Source: Paraliobacillus sp. PM-2
GTDB taxonomy: Bacteria; Bacillota; Bacilli; Bacillales; Amphibacillaceae
Length of the DNA: 64,000 nt
Assembly: GCF_001368815.1 (NCBI RefSeq)
Contig: NZ_CTEI01000002.1
Coordinates: forward strand, 62,001 to 126,000
Direction: 5' to 3'
This document shows, in pieces, positions 36,715 through 44,952 of the stretch; the stretch's first letter is position 1, and each line of letters begins with the position of its first letter. The notes under the pieces are model-generated. The model was not told where the DNA came from, ran no database searches, and saw only the letters and a list, made by a program, of their open reading frames with translations. The translations under genes were made by a program, and so were the position numbers.

Positions 36715-37056
36715 ATGCACAAAGTGAATGGTATAGAAGCTTATGAAGCACATAATCGAACAGAGTTATTAGCAGGTTTAGAGGCAAAATCTGAATATAT
36801 TCTTATTAAAGGAGACTATTACAAAGAAGTAAGAAAAATTATGGATACTCATCTTCCAGAGCACGAAAGTATAGGAGTGTCAATGGGAAGTGCAGGTATG
36901 TTATCAATTCTTAATTATGCAGTAGAAGCAGTAAGAACTTCATTCAGTAATGCAGATGAAATGGATAAAAAAATTGACAGAAAGTTAAATTTATTTAAGG
37001 TTAAAAAGATTACAGATGATGGTTTATTATTGAGCTTAAAGCAGTTAGATTATTAG
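36715..37056 (+). CDS. Uncharacterised 113-residue protein between glnA repeats
   Basis: I do not recognise this protein. It has a mixed charged N-terminus (residues 1-55), a glycine-rich hydrophobic stretch GVSMGSAGMLSILNYAVEAV (about 60-79) that could be one membrane-associated helix, and a lysine-rich C-terminus with FKVKKITDDGLLLSL. No signal peptide and no cysteines are seen. I choose the ATG at 36715, eight bases after GGTGG; the GTG at 36703 is in that site. It is the only gene in the patch between the two glnA repeats and is oriented opposite to glnA, so it may be cargo of a decayed insertion. Confidence 0.7.
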   Translation: MHKVNGIEAYEAHNRTELLAGLEAKSEYILIKGDYYKEVRKIMDTHLPEHESIGVSMGSAGMLSILNYAVEAVRTSFSNADEMDKKIDRKLNLFKVKKITDDGLLLSLKQLDY

Positions 37057-37453
37057 AACTTGCATACATAGAACTATTTTGGATAGTTCTATGTGAATAA
37101 ATACACTTAAACTATCAGGTGCGTTAGTTTAATAACAATTTTAGCCACTTCCTATCTGGAGGTGGCTATTTCTACATATTAGATAAAATAAAGTAATAGC
37201 AGCAATCCTTAAAAAAGCCTTTGGATAAATAGTGATACTCAACAATCGAGCCATATTCTTGAATAACATTTAAAGTTACCAAACAACGCTTTAGGAACGC
37301 TTTTTATTTTCTAGAACAATGTTAAATGGCATCGAAATCATCTAATGAAGATTTCTCCTTTTTCTTCTTTTAATTATTAAATTCAACTACATTCTTCGGA
37401 TGCTTGAACATTCAAGTATGCCGAGGGTGAATCATAAATGCAATTTTTCTAAT
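37057..37453. other. Spacer between the 113-residue gene and the glnA terminator
   Basis: About 400 bases without a supported gene. Two hairpins follow the gene: CATAGAACTAT / ATAGTTCTATG (37067-37093) and TAGCCACTTCC / GGAGGTGGCTA (37142-37168, then TTTCT). The second looks like a terminator. The rest is AT-rich and featureless to me. Confidence 0.5.
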
Positions 37454-37550
37454 CAAAACAAAACCCTTAATACCAGTAGTATTAAGGGTTTCCTTCTATT
37501 AATACGTCTTCATATATTGTTCACGTTCCCAAGGGTGGACTTGCGTACGG
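37454..37550. repeat. Direct repeat of the glnA 3' end, copy B (native)
   Basis: This is the native 3' end of glnA with its terminator, matching the diverged copy at 36347-36444. Confidence 0.85.
37461..37491 (-). terminator. Terminator of glnRA
   Basis: AAACCCTTAATAC / GTATTAAGGGTTT with a five-base loop and a T-rich end on the minus strand. Confidence 0.85.
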
Positions 37551-38833
37551 AACATGTCCCATTCGATTTCTTTTGATTCAATAAAGTGTTCATACAAGTG
37601 TTCACCAAGTGCTTCAGCAATGGTATGATCTTCTTTTAATAATTGAATCGCATCATAAAGGGTAGCAGGTAAGTCTTTCACACCATTTGCTTCCCTTTCT
37701 TCTTTATTCATCACATAAATATTTCTATCTATTGATTCTGGAGGTGTAAGGTTATTCTTAATTCCATCTAATCCAGATGCTAATAAAACAGATAGTGCCA
37801 TATATGGATTAGCCGCTGGGTCAACACTACGTACTTCAATACGTGTACTCAAACCTCTTGCTGATGGAACACGAATTAGTGGACTTCTATTCAATCCAGA
37901 CCATGCAACATAACATGGTGCTTCATAACCAGGTACAAGACGCTTGTAAGAATTTACTGTTGGATTTGTAATAGCAGTAAAATTTAGTGCGTGCTTAATA
38001 ATACCAGCGATGAATTGATAAGCTGTTTTACTTAACTCTAACTCACCATTTTCGTCTAAGAATGCATTTTCTCCATCTTTAAATAGTGACATGTTACAAT
38101 GCATACCTGAACCACTTACACCGAATAGTGGTTTCGGCATAAACGTAGCATGTAAACCATGCTTGCGCGCAATTGTTTTTACTACTAATTTAAATGTTTG
38201 AATATCATCTGCGTGTTTTACCGCATCGGAATATTTGAAATCAATTTCATGTTGTCCTGGAGCAACTTCGTGATGAGAAGCTTCCATTTCAAAGCCCATT
38301 TCTTCTAATTCTAATACAATATCACGACGACAATTTTCACCTAAGTCAGTTGGTGCTAAATCAAAATAACCACCGTGGTCATTTAATTCTAATGAAGGTT
38401 CGCCTCTTTCATCTAATTTAAACAAGAAGAATTCTGGTTCTGCACCAATATTAAATGCAGTATACCCTAGCTCTTCCATTTTTTTAAGGTTTCGCTTTAA
38501 ATTGTAACGAGGACAACCTTCAAATGGTAAACCATGATGATCATAAATATCACAAATAAACCGAGCAACTTTTCCTTTCTCAGAAGTCCAAGGAAAGACT
38601 ACGAATGTATCAAGATCTGGATGAAGTTTCATATCTGATTCCTCAATTCGAACAAAACCTTCAATAGAGGAACCATCAAACACCATTTCGTTATCCAGTG
38701 CTTTGTCTAACTGACTAAGCGGAATTTCTACGTTTTTAATTGTACCAAGTAAATCGGTAAATTGTAGACGAATGAACTTAACGTTTTCTTCCTCAATACG
38801 TTTTTTAATTTCTTCTCTTGTGAATTTTGCCAT
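37499..38833 (-). CDS. glnA: Glutamine synthetase, type I
   Basis: GlnA makes glutamine from glutamate, ammonia and ATP. In Bacillus the feedback-inhibited enzyme also controls GlnR and TnrA. The 444-residue protein is the GSI-alpha type, without the adenylylation site. Motifs are the DGSSIEGF latch (about 52-59), [12 protein letters not shown] (about 186-197), the [18 protein letters not shown] segment (about 234-251) and [12 protein letters not shown] (about 316-327). AAAAGGAG precedes the ATG, 27 bases after glnR. Confidence 0.97.
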   Translation of the reverse strand: MAKFTREEIKKRIEEENVKFIRLQFTDLLGTIKNVEIPLSQLDKALDNEMVFDGSSIEGFVRIEESDMKLHPDLDTFVVFPWTSEKGKVARFICDIYDHHGLPFEGCPRYNLKRNLKKMEELGYTAFNIGAEPEFFLFKLDERGEPSLELNDHGGYFDLAPTDLGENCRRDIVLELEEMGFEMEASHHEVAPGQHEIDFKYSDAVKHADDIQTFKLVVKTIARKHGLHATFMPKPLFGVSGSGMHCNMSLFKDGENAFLDENGELELSKTAYQFIAGIIKHALNFTAITNPTVNSYKRLVPGYEAPCYVAWSGLNRSPLIRVPSARGLSTRIEVRSVDPAANPYMALSVLLASGLDGIKNNLTPPESIDRNIYVMNKEEREANGVKDLPATLYDAIQLLKEDHTIAEALGEHLYEHFIESKEIEWDMFRTQVHPWEREQYMKTY

Positions 38834-38860
38834 GTTTTTTCTCTCCTTTTATTGATCCTA

Positions 38861-39256
38861 TTAGTGGAAAAACCGAGATAATTCTCCTTGGCGTAACGAT
38901 GTTTTACCTAAGCGCCCCGCTTCAAATAATTCTTTTTGTAAGATTTGACGAAGTTCTTTTTCTGTTAATTCAGGCGGCTTATCTTGATCTAGAACTTTGT
39001 TTGTTGTAGGTAACTCTTTAATGGATAACACTTGCTTGATCCCTGCCAAGTTAATTCCTTTTTCAATAAGTTCTTTTATCTCTAACAAACGATCTACATC
39101 ATTAAACGAGAATAATCGTTGATTCCCTTCTGTTCGAGAAGGATGAATCAAACCGTGTTGCTCATAGTATCGAATCTGTCTTGCTGTTAAATCAGTTAAT
39201 GACTTAACTATTCCAATGGAAAATAAGGGCATTGAACGTCTATCTGCATCGCTCAT
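38861..39256 (-). CDS. glnR: MerR-family nitrogen repressor GlnR
   Basis: GlnR represses glnRA when nitrogen is plentiful, with feedback-inhibited GlnA as co-effector. The 131-residue protein has a MerR-type winged helix ([25 protein letters not shown], about 12-36, and [17 protein letters not shown]) and a short C-terminal tail ([11 protein letters not shown]) like that through which B. subtilis GlnR senses GlnA. I choose the ATG at 39256, eight bases after AGGGG; the GTG at 39265 lies in that site. Confidence 0.95.
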   Translation of the reverse strand: MSDADRRSMPLFSIGIVKSLTDLTARQIRYYEQHGLIHPSRTEGNQRLFSFNDVDRLLEIKELIEKGINLAGIKQVLSIKELPTTNKVLDQDKPPELTEKELRQILQKELFEAGRLGKTSLRQGELSRFFH

Positions 39257-39291
39257 TTCATTCACCCCTTCCTACTATGTACCATAGTTAT

Positions 39292-39319
39292 ATTATACTC
39301 ATGACACTATAATTGTCAA
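39292..39319 (-). promoter_or_regulatory. SigA-type promoter of glnRA
   Basis: On the minus strand TTGACA (39314-39319), 16 bases, TATAAT (39292-39297). Confidence 0.8.
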
Positions 39320-39323
39320 CGCA

Positions 39324-39340
39324 TGTTAACTTTCCTTACA
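39324..39340. promoter_or_regulatory. GlnR/TnrA box
   Basis: On the minus strand TGTAAGGAAAGTTAACA fits TGTNA-N7-TNACA exactly and lies just upstream of the glnRA -35 box. A second box, present in B. subtilis, is not clear here. Confidence 0.85.
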
Positions 39341-39382
39341 TATATTTTTCGCAAGTAAATATTGTCATTTCAAGCATCCCAT

Positions 39383-40642
39383 TTATACTAATTCGTTTTC
39401 GTTTATCGTTAGATATCCTTTTTTAATAAAAAGCTCGACTGCCTCAGTGATTGCCAGTTTCACATGGGAATAAATTAACCCTCCTTGAACAAACACGGTG
39501 TAAGGTGGTCTAATTGGGCCATCTGCTGTTAATTCAAGACTGGCACCTTGTATAAAAGTTCCAGCGGCCATAATCACATCGTTCTCATAACCTGGCATAC
39601 TTGCGGGATACGGTGTGACATGCGAATTGATTGGTGATGCGTGCTGAATGGACTGGCAAAAAGCAATCATTTGCTCTTTAGTGTTGAATGCAACGGATTG
39701 AATTAAATCCGTTCGTTTACAATCAAAAGCAGGTGCTGTCTGGAATCCAAAATAGTCCAAGACCCTAGATGAAAAAATAGCTCCTTGCAACGCTTCACTT
39801 ACGATATGTGGAGCGAAAAATAGACCTTGATACATTTCTTGTAGCATACCAATACTGGCACCAGTTTCTTTCCCAAGCCCAGGTGCTGTTAAACGATTTG
39901 CTGCTAATTGAACAAGATCTTGATTCCCGACAATGTAACCACCGGTTCTAACAATCCCCCCACCAGGGTTTTTTATTAACGAACCAGCTATTAGGTCAGC
40001 ACCCACATGTGTCGGTTCAAATTCTTCAACAAATTCACCATAACAATTATCTACAAACACAATAACACCTGATTTCAATGCTTTTATTTTTTCTATCATT
40101 TCTTTAATTTCATTTACAGTAAAAGAGGGGCGATTCGCATAGCCCTTTGAGCGTTGAATACCAATGACTTTTGTTTGTTTATTCAAACGTGTTCGGATTA
40201 AATCCCAATCAACTTGTCCTTTTTTTGTCAAAGGGATTGCTTGATAATGAATACCAAATTCAATTAATGAGCCATTATTTTCCCCCCTTACACCAACAAC
40301 TTCTTCTAACGTATCGTATGGCGCACCTGTTATGTACATTAACTCGTCACCAGGACGTAACATACCGAATAAGGCTGTTGTGATCGCATGCGTTCCTGAG
40401 ATTAATTGCGGACGAACTAACGCATCCTCACCACCAAATACTTCTGCATACACCGATTCTAAAGCATCTCGTCCGAAATCATCATATCCATAGCCAGTGG
40501 TAGCAGAAAAATGACTATCACTTATTTTCTGATTACGAAAAGCATCTAATACACGCTTTTGATTGTATTCTGCAATTTGTCTCACATTTTTTCTGTGTTC
40601 TTCAATTTCTTGTTCTAATTGTTCCATCTTCTCTTTTATCAT
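39383..40642 (-). CDS. ynbB: PLP-dependent methionine gamma-lyase family protein YnbB
   Basis: This 419-residue protein is of the fold-type I PLP family annotated as aluminium resistance or methionine gamma-lyase-like; its true reaction is not established. Features are the GYGYDDFGRD segment (about 50-59), LISGTHAITTALF (about 80-92), VFVDNCYGEF (about 196-205) and the PLP lysine in AGSLIKNPGGG (about 220-230). It lies 20 bases after hflX and is probably in the spoVK-hflX-ynbB transcript, the Bacillus order. Confidence 0.9.
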   Translation of the reverse strand: MIKEKMEQLEQEIEEHRKNVRQIAEYNQKRVLDAFRNQKISDSHFSATTGYGYDDFGRDALESVYAEVFGGEDALVRPQLISGTHAITTALFGMLRPGDELMYITGAPYDTLEEVVGVRGENNGSLIEFGIHYQAIPLTKKGQVDWDLIRTRLNKQTKVIGIQRSKGYANRPSFTVNEIKEMIEKIKALKSGVIVFVDNCYGEFVEEFEPTHVGADLIAGSLIKNPGGGIVRTGGYIVGNQDLVQLAANRLTAPGLGKETGASIGMLQEMYQGLFFAPHIVSEALQGAIFSSRVLDYFGFQTAPAFDCKRTDLIQSVAFNTKEQMIAFCQSIQHASPINSHVTPYPASMPGYENDVIMAAGTFIQGASLELTADGPIRPPYTVFVQGGLIYSHVKLAITEAVELFIKKGYLTINENELV

Positions 40643-40662
40643 ATTATTTTAACCTTTCTCCT

Positions 40663-41889
40663 TTAATCATAAAGTAAGGGATGTCCATTTGGAGCATAGC
40701 CTTGGACAATATATACTTCATTTTCCGAATCAAATGTTTGATCTTGTATGATCGTTTGTTGACGAAATAACTGTAACAGTTTTCCATTAGAGGCTTGGAT
40801 TACTTTATAAAAAAATTCCCAACGTTCGATAAGTGTTTTTTCCGTTTCTTTCAATAATCGTAAACGATCTGATTGATTAAAAGCACTTATCATTATCGAT
40901 GGCTGAGAGAAGGGAATAAGATCCTCACTTAATAAATCATTTTTATTGTAAATGGTTAAAATCGGCAAGTGATCAGCATCCAATTCACTTAACAAGCGTA
41001 ACACCGTTTGTTGATGCTGCTCTTTGTCAGGATGTGTACTATCCACAACATGAAAAATAAAATCAGCTTCTTTTACTTCTTCTAATGTAGATCGAAATGC
41101 CGCTATCAATGCGGTAGGGAGATCTTGCATGAATCCAACAGTATCTGTGATAATCGCTTGTAAGCCAGAAGGAAATTTCACTTGCCTTGACATTGGATCA
41201 AGTGTTGCAAATAATTGATCTTCTTCTAACGAATCACTTTGCGTCAATCGATTAAACAACGTTGACTTTCCAGCATTTGTATAACCAACAATCGCAATTT
41301 GTGTTACTCTATTACGTTTTCTTCGTTTACGATACTGGTCTCTTTGATTGACTACTGCTTCCAATTGTCTTTTTACCTCATTTATACGGCGATTAATATG
41401 CCTTCGATCTGATTCCAATTTCGTTTCTCCAGGACCTCTTGTACCAATTCCGCCACCTAAACGAGATAACTGCTGCCCTTGACCATGCAAACGCGGAAGC
41501 ATGTATTGATATTGCGCTAATTCCACTTGTAACTTTCCTTCTTTGGTATGTGCTCGTTGTGCAAAAATATCTAAAATTAATTGGCTACGATCAATTACTC
41601 TAACATCTAAATGTTGTTGTAAATTACGCATTTGTGTAGCAGTTAATTCATCATTAGCAATGACTAAATCAATCTCATCGCTTTCAATTATTTCTTGTAT
41701 TTCTTCTAACTTCCCTTTACCCACATATAAAGCGGGATGTGGATGTTCCCGCTTTTGTATGATCGTTTGTTTGACCTCTCCTTTTGCAGTATTTGTTAAC
41801 GAAACAAGTTCTTCAACTGAATAATTTATTTCTACATCATCAGCTGTTTTACTTTGTACAGCAATAATTAGAACATTCTCTATCACCAT
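40663..41889 (-). CDS. hflX: Ribosome-associated GTPase HflX
   Basis: HflX binds 50S subunits and splits stalled or stress-arrested ribosomes. The 408-residue protein has an N-terminal HflX domain with the GGGIGTRGPGETKLE motif (about 145-159). The GTPase domain follows: G1 GYTNAGKST (about 202-210), G3 DTVGF (about 250-254) and G4 NKND (about 316-319). AGAAGGAG precedes the ATG. It follows spoVK by about 30 bases. Confidence 0.95.
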   Translation of the reverse strand: MVIENVLIIAVQSKTADDVEINYSVEELVSLTNTAKGEVKQTIIQKREHPHPALYVGKGKLEEIQEIIESDEIDLVIANDELTATQMRNLQQHLDVRVIDRSQLILDIFAQRAHTKEGKLQVELAQYQYMLPRLHGQGQQLSRLGGGIGTRGPGETKLESDRRHINRRINEVKRQLEAVVNQRDQYRKRRKRNRVTQIAIVGYTNAGKSTLFNRLTQSDSLEEDQLFATLDPMSRQVKFPSGLQAIITDTVGFMQDLPTALIAAFRSTLEEVKEADFIFHVVDSTHPDKEQHQQTVLRLLSELDADHLPILTIYNKNDLLSEDLIPFSQPSIMISAFNQSDRLRLLKETEKTLIERWEFFYKVIQASNGKLLQLFRQQTIIQDQTFDSENEVYIVQGYAPNGHPLLYD

Positions 41890-41919
41890 TACGTATATCT
41901 CCTTCTGTATGCCATTACT

Positions 41920-42828
41920 TTATTCTATCATAATATCTTTCGCATTTAATAACATCAATTCATCCGCTGAATAATAACGCTTATTTATTAAACGAACTGC
42001 TTGTTTACGCATTGCCTTTTCCATCATATTTCTCACTAATCTGCCATTGGAAAAATGTTGCGCTCCATTTTCCCGTAAATATTTTATTAATAATGATCGC
42101 AATTTCCACGATGCTTCGTTTGATAGGCGATAGTCACGTTGACTCGCTATGCTTTTAGCAATCTTCACTAATTGGTCAGCTGTATAATTGGAAAAGTTAA
42201 AAATAAACGGAAATCTTGATCGCAAGCCTGGATTTAATGACAAGAAGTGATCCATTTCATCAGGATAACCAGCTAAAATTAAAATGAATTGATCATGGTA
42301 ATCTTCCATCTGTTTCACTAGAGTATCTATTGCTTCTTTTCCGAAGTCCTTCTCACCACCACGTGCCAACGCATATGCTTCATCAATAAATAAGATACCA
42401 CCTAAAGACTTCTCTACTAGACTTTTGGTTTTTTTTGCAGTATGACCGATGTATTCGCCAACTAAATCCGCTCGATCAGCTTCGATAAGATGGCCCTTGG
42501 ATAATACATTTAATTCTTGAAATAATACAGCTAATTTTCTTGCTACGGTAGTCTTTCCTGTACCAGGATTCCCTTTAAACAACATGTGCCATACTTGCTT
42601 TTCTGCTTTTAGCCCTATCTTTTGTCTTTCTTGATTAATTAGTACATTTGCATAGATCTCTTTTATATTCTCTTTAATTTCATCCATTCCGATAATATCC
42701 GCAAACAATTTTTCTACTGATTGAAAGGGAACGAATGCGTCCTGTTGCCCCATTTCCACATGATCTTGACGATCGTGTAAAATAATATTTATTTGATTTT
42801 GTTTTTGAGAAGAAACTTGTGATTCCAT
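41920..42828 (-). CDS. spoVK: Stage V sporulation protein K, AAA+ ATPase
   Basis: SpoVK is a CbbX-like AAA+ ATPase needed for spore maturation in Bacillus. The 302-residue protein has Walker A GNPGTGKTT (about 86-94), Walker B ILFIDEAY (about 145-152), sensor motif ILILAGYPDEM (about 185-195) and arginine finger NPGLRSRFPF (about 201-210). I start at the ATG (42826-42828), seven bases after AAGGGG. It leads the spoVK-hflX-ynbB group. A two-module relative is encoded at 21104-23389. Confidence 0.92.
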   Translation of the reverse strand: MESQVSSQKQNQINIILHDRQDHVEMGQQDAFVPFQSVEKLFADIIGMDEIKENIKEIYANVLINQERQKIGLKAEKQVWHMLFKGNPGTGKTTVARKLAVLFQELNVLSKGHLIEADRADLVGEYIGHTAKKTKSLVEKSLGGILFIDEAYALARGGEKDFGKEAIDTLVKQMEDYHDQFILILAGYPDEMDHFLSLNPGLRSRFPFIFNFSNYTADQLVKIAKSIASQRDYRLSNEASWKLRSLLIKYLRENGAQHFSNGRLVRNMMEKAMRKQAVRLINKRYYSADELMLLNAKDIMIE

Positions 42829-42960
42829 TTCATCACCCCTTACCATTTACAGTATACGTGGGTGTGAAAAATAGTGTGACAAACGCCTATAACATTTGAG
42901 TAATATTCTTTTCTCAAGAAAAAAACTTATTATGTTAAAACGTGTCATAGACTAATAATG

Positions 42961-42997
42961 AAAAACGATCTACCGAAACATATCGATAGACCGTTTT
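42961..42997 (-). terminator. Terminator of miaA-hfq
   Basis: AAAACGGTCTATCGA / TCGGTAGATCGTTTT with small mismatches, then Ts on the minus strand. Confidence 0.82.
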
Positions 42998-43011
42998 ATG
43001 ATACAAATCAT

Positions 43012-43236
43012 TTATTCTTTTTCCAAAGTAACATTTTTTGAAGGCGCAAAAGTTGAGATCGCATGCTTAAATAATAGTTGTTGTTTGCCATCTGTATCCA
43101 AAAGAACAGTAAAATTATCGAAAGCTTTAACTGTTCCACGTAATTGGAAGCCATTTGTTAAGAATACCGTAACCTGAATATGATCTTTCCTAAGCTGGTT
43201 CAAATATTGATCTTGAATATTAACTGATTGAGACAT
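43012..43236 (-). CDS. hfq: RNA-binding protein Hfq
   Basis: Hfq forms a hexameric Sm-like ring that binds small RNAs and mRNA tails. The 74-residue protein has the Sm1 region with [17 protein letters not shown], the [13 protein letters not shown] segment and the Sm2 motif [11 protein letters not shown] (YKHA variant FKHA). The short tail is typical of Gram-positive Hfq. It follows miaA, the order miaA-hfq found widely in bacteria. Confidence 0.96.
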   Translation of the reverse strand: MSQSVNIQDQYLNQLRKDHIQVTVFLTNGFQLRGTVKAFDNFTVLLDTDGKQQLLFKHAISTFAPSKNVTLEKE

Positions 43237-43277
43237 ACATTTTCCTCCTCTATTCTATCTCTACTATCATATTTATT

Positions 43278-44213
43278 CTACTTGTGATTAATCATTCCTG
43301 CTAAATCTTTTAAAATAGTTGAAAACTTTTTATTTTTATCGTTTGGACTAATCGTATACCACATGACATCCATTTTATTCTTAAACCAAGTATACTGCCG
43401 TTTAGCATATCTTCTAGAATTACGCTTTAGTAATTCGATAGATCGTTCAATTGACTGTTCCCCTTTTAAATAAGGAATAAACTCTTTATAACCTATTGCT
43501 TGCATCGCTTGACTATTTTCCAAACCTTGATTATACAAGTGACTCACTTCTTCTAACAAACCATTTTCCATCATCTGATCCACTCGATAATTAATTCGAT
43601 TGTACAATAGTTCCCTGTCCATCTCTAATCCAATTAAAATTGGTTCATATGGTGATGTGAGTGACTGGTTTGCATGATGCTCGGACATAGACATCCCAGT
43701 CCTCTCGAATACTTCAAGCGAGCGTATCACTCGTCTAATATTATTTGGATGAATCTTCTGCGCTTGCATTGGATCTACTTGTTTTAACCTTTGATATAGA
43801 TGATCAGCCCCTTTTAGTTCCACTTCTTGTTCTAGTTTTTTTTGAAAAAAATCATCTCTTTTATTATCGACAAATTGATAATTATATAAAGCCGCTTGAA
43901 TATAAAGACCTGTTCCTCCAGCAATTATCGGTAATTTCCCAACATTACTTATTTCATTAATATGTTTTTGTACCATTTGCTGAAAATCAGCCACAGAAAA
44001 TGATTGCTCTGGTGAAATGATGTCTAACATATAATGTTTAATGCTTTGTTGTTCTTCTTTTGTAATTTTTGCAGTCCCTATGTCCATTCCTTGATAAATT
44101 TGCATGGAATCTCCACTAATAATTTCACCATCAAAATACTTTGCAATTTCCACGCTAAGACTCGTTTTACCAACAGCAGTAGGTCCAACAACAGCAATCA
44201 CTTTTTCTTTCAT
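43278..44213 (-). CDS. miaA: tRNA dimethylallyltransferase
   Basis: MiaA adds a dimethylallyl group to A37 of tRNAs reading UNN codons; MiaB (50787-52364) then methylthiolates it. The 311-residue protein has P-loop GPTAVGKTSLS (about 10-20), the SGDSMQIYQGMDIGTAK motif (about 34-50), the AGGTGLYIQAAL segment (about 99-110) and RRYAKRQYTWFK near 278. AAGGAG precedes the ATG. Confidence 0.96.
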   Translation of the reverse strand: MKEKVIAVVGPTAVGKTSLSVEIAKYFDGEIISGDSMQIYQGMDIGTAKITKEEQQSIKHYMLDIISPEQSFSVADFQQMVQKHINEISNVGKLPIIAGGTGLYIQAALYNYQFVDNKRDDFFQKKLEQEVELKGADHLYQRLKQVDPMQAQKIHPNNIRRVIRSLEVFERTGMSMSEHHANQSLTSPYEPILIGLEMDRELLYNRINYRVDQMMENGLLEEVSHLYNQGLENSQAMQAIGYKEFIPYLKGEQSIERSIELLKRNSRRYAKRQYTWFKNKMDVMWYTISPNDKNKKFSTILKDLAGMINHK

Positions 44214-44360
44214 TATGTAATCTCCTTACAAACATAAGCTATTTCTTCATTTTAATTATACAGAAATGATGAAGAAAGGTGCAAGCGTCTTGTAGAGATT
44301 TGCGATTTAAACCAATCTGCAGGAATTCAAGGGAATCTTGACCAAGTCTTTCTGCACTAA

Positions 44361-44398
44361 AAAACAGTGTTAAGATTCTAATAAACCTTAACACTGTT
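44361..44398 (-). terminator. Terminator of the Dps-like gene
   Basis: AACAGTGTTAAG / CTTAACACTGTT with an 11-base loop and six Ts on the minus strand. Confidence 0.88.
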
Positions 44399-44404
44399 CT
44401 AGCT

Positions 44405-44839
44405 TTAATCAAGATATGCTTGAAGGAGCCACAATTTCTCACTATACTTCATACTTAGTTTCACAAAAACATCTGTCGTCGGATGATCCTCACTATCATT
44501 TAGAAAACGCGTTAACTGTGAATTAATTGCTTGAAAGTCGCGAAGCAATTGTTTTATTATTTCCAATTCTTCATCATCTGCTTGTGCTTCTTCTAAACTT
44601 GCATGCTTGATAAATGTATCCATCGTAGCAAAAGGTTGTCCACCAAGTGCTAAGATACGTGTTGCAACCACATCAATATCAGCAGAGATTTCTCCGGAAT
44701 ATTCCTGGAATAGTTTACGCAAAGTAAAAATATTCTTCCCTTTAATATACCAACGATATCGATGTAATTTAGTGTATAGCACAAACAAATCAGCTAATAA
44801 TTGGTTCAACTCTCTGATGGTATTCTCATTGTTTCGCAT
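44405..44839 (-). CDS. Dps/MrgA-like ferritin-family protein lacking ferroxidase ligands
   Basis: This 144-residue protein follows Dps/MrgA along its length (LYTKLHRYRWYIKGKNIFTL, then ADIDVVATRILALGGQPFAT). Dps normally has ferroxidase ligands in FHW, TLH and DxxAER. Here they read YRW (R29), TLR (R41) and D56-VVA-T60, so two histidines and the glutamate are lost and only the aspartate remains. Iron oxidation is therefore doubtful. A structural or DNA-protective role is possible but not shown. I choose the ATG at 44839, six bases after AAGGTG. No PerR box was recognised upstream. It lies between miaA and mutL. Confidence 0.8.
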   Translation of the reverse strand: MRNNENTIRELNQLLADLFVLYTKLHRYRWYIKGKNIFTLRKLFQEYSGEISADIDVVATRILALGGQPFATMDTFIKHASLEEAQADDEELEIIKQLLRDFQAINSQLTRFLNDSEDHPTTDVFVKLSMKYSEKLWLLQAYLD

Positions 44840-44952
44840 GGTTAACACCTTACCTTTTTGCATTATTGTTAACAAAAAGAGAGGGTTTATACGTATTATC
44901 CTATCATTACTGTTTATTGGCTCTATTTTCTTGTTCGCTCATGATTTCCTTC

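Noticed and set aside
39266-39323. Second GlnR box near the glnRA -10
   Set aside because: TGTCA and TAAC half-sites are present but with the wrong spacing; only the upstream box fits the motif.
44239-44442. 67-codon minus-strand frame downstream of the Dps-like gene
   Set aside because: It contains the Dps gene terminator hairpin, overlaps the Dps coding end and lacks a ribosome binding site.
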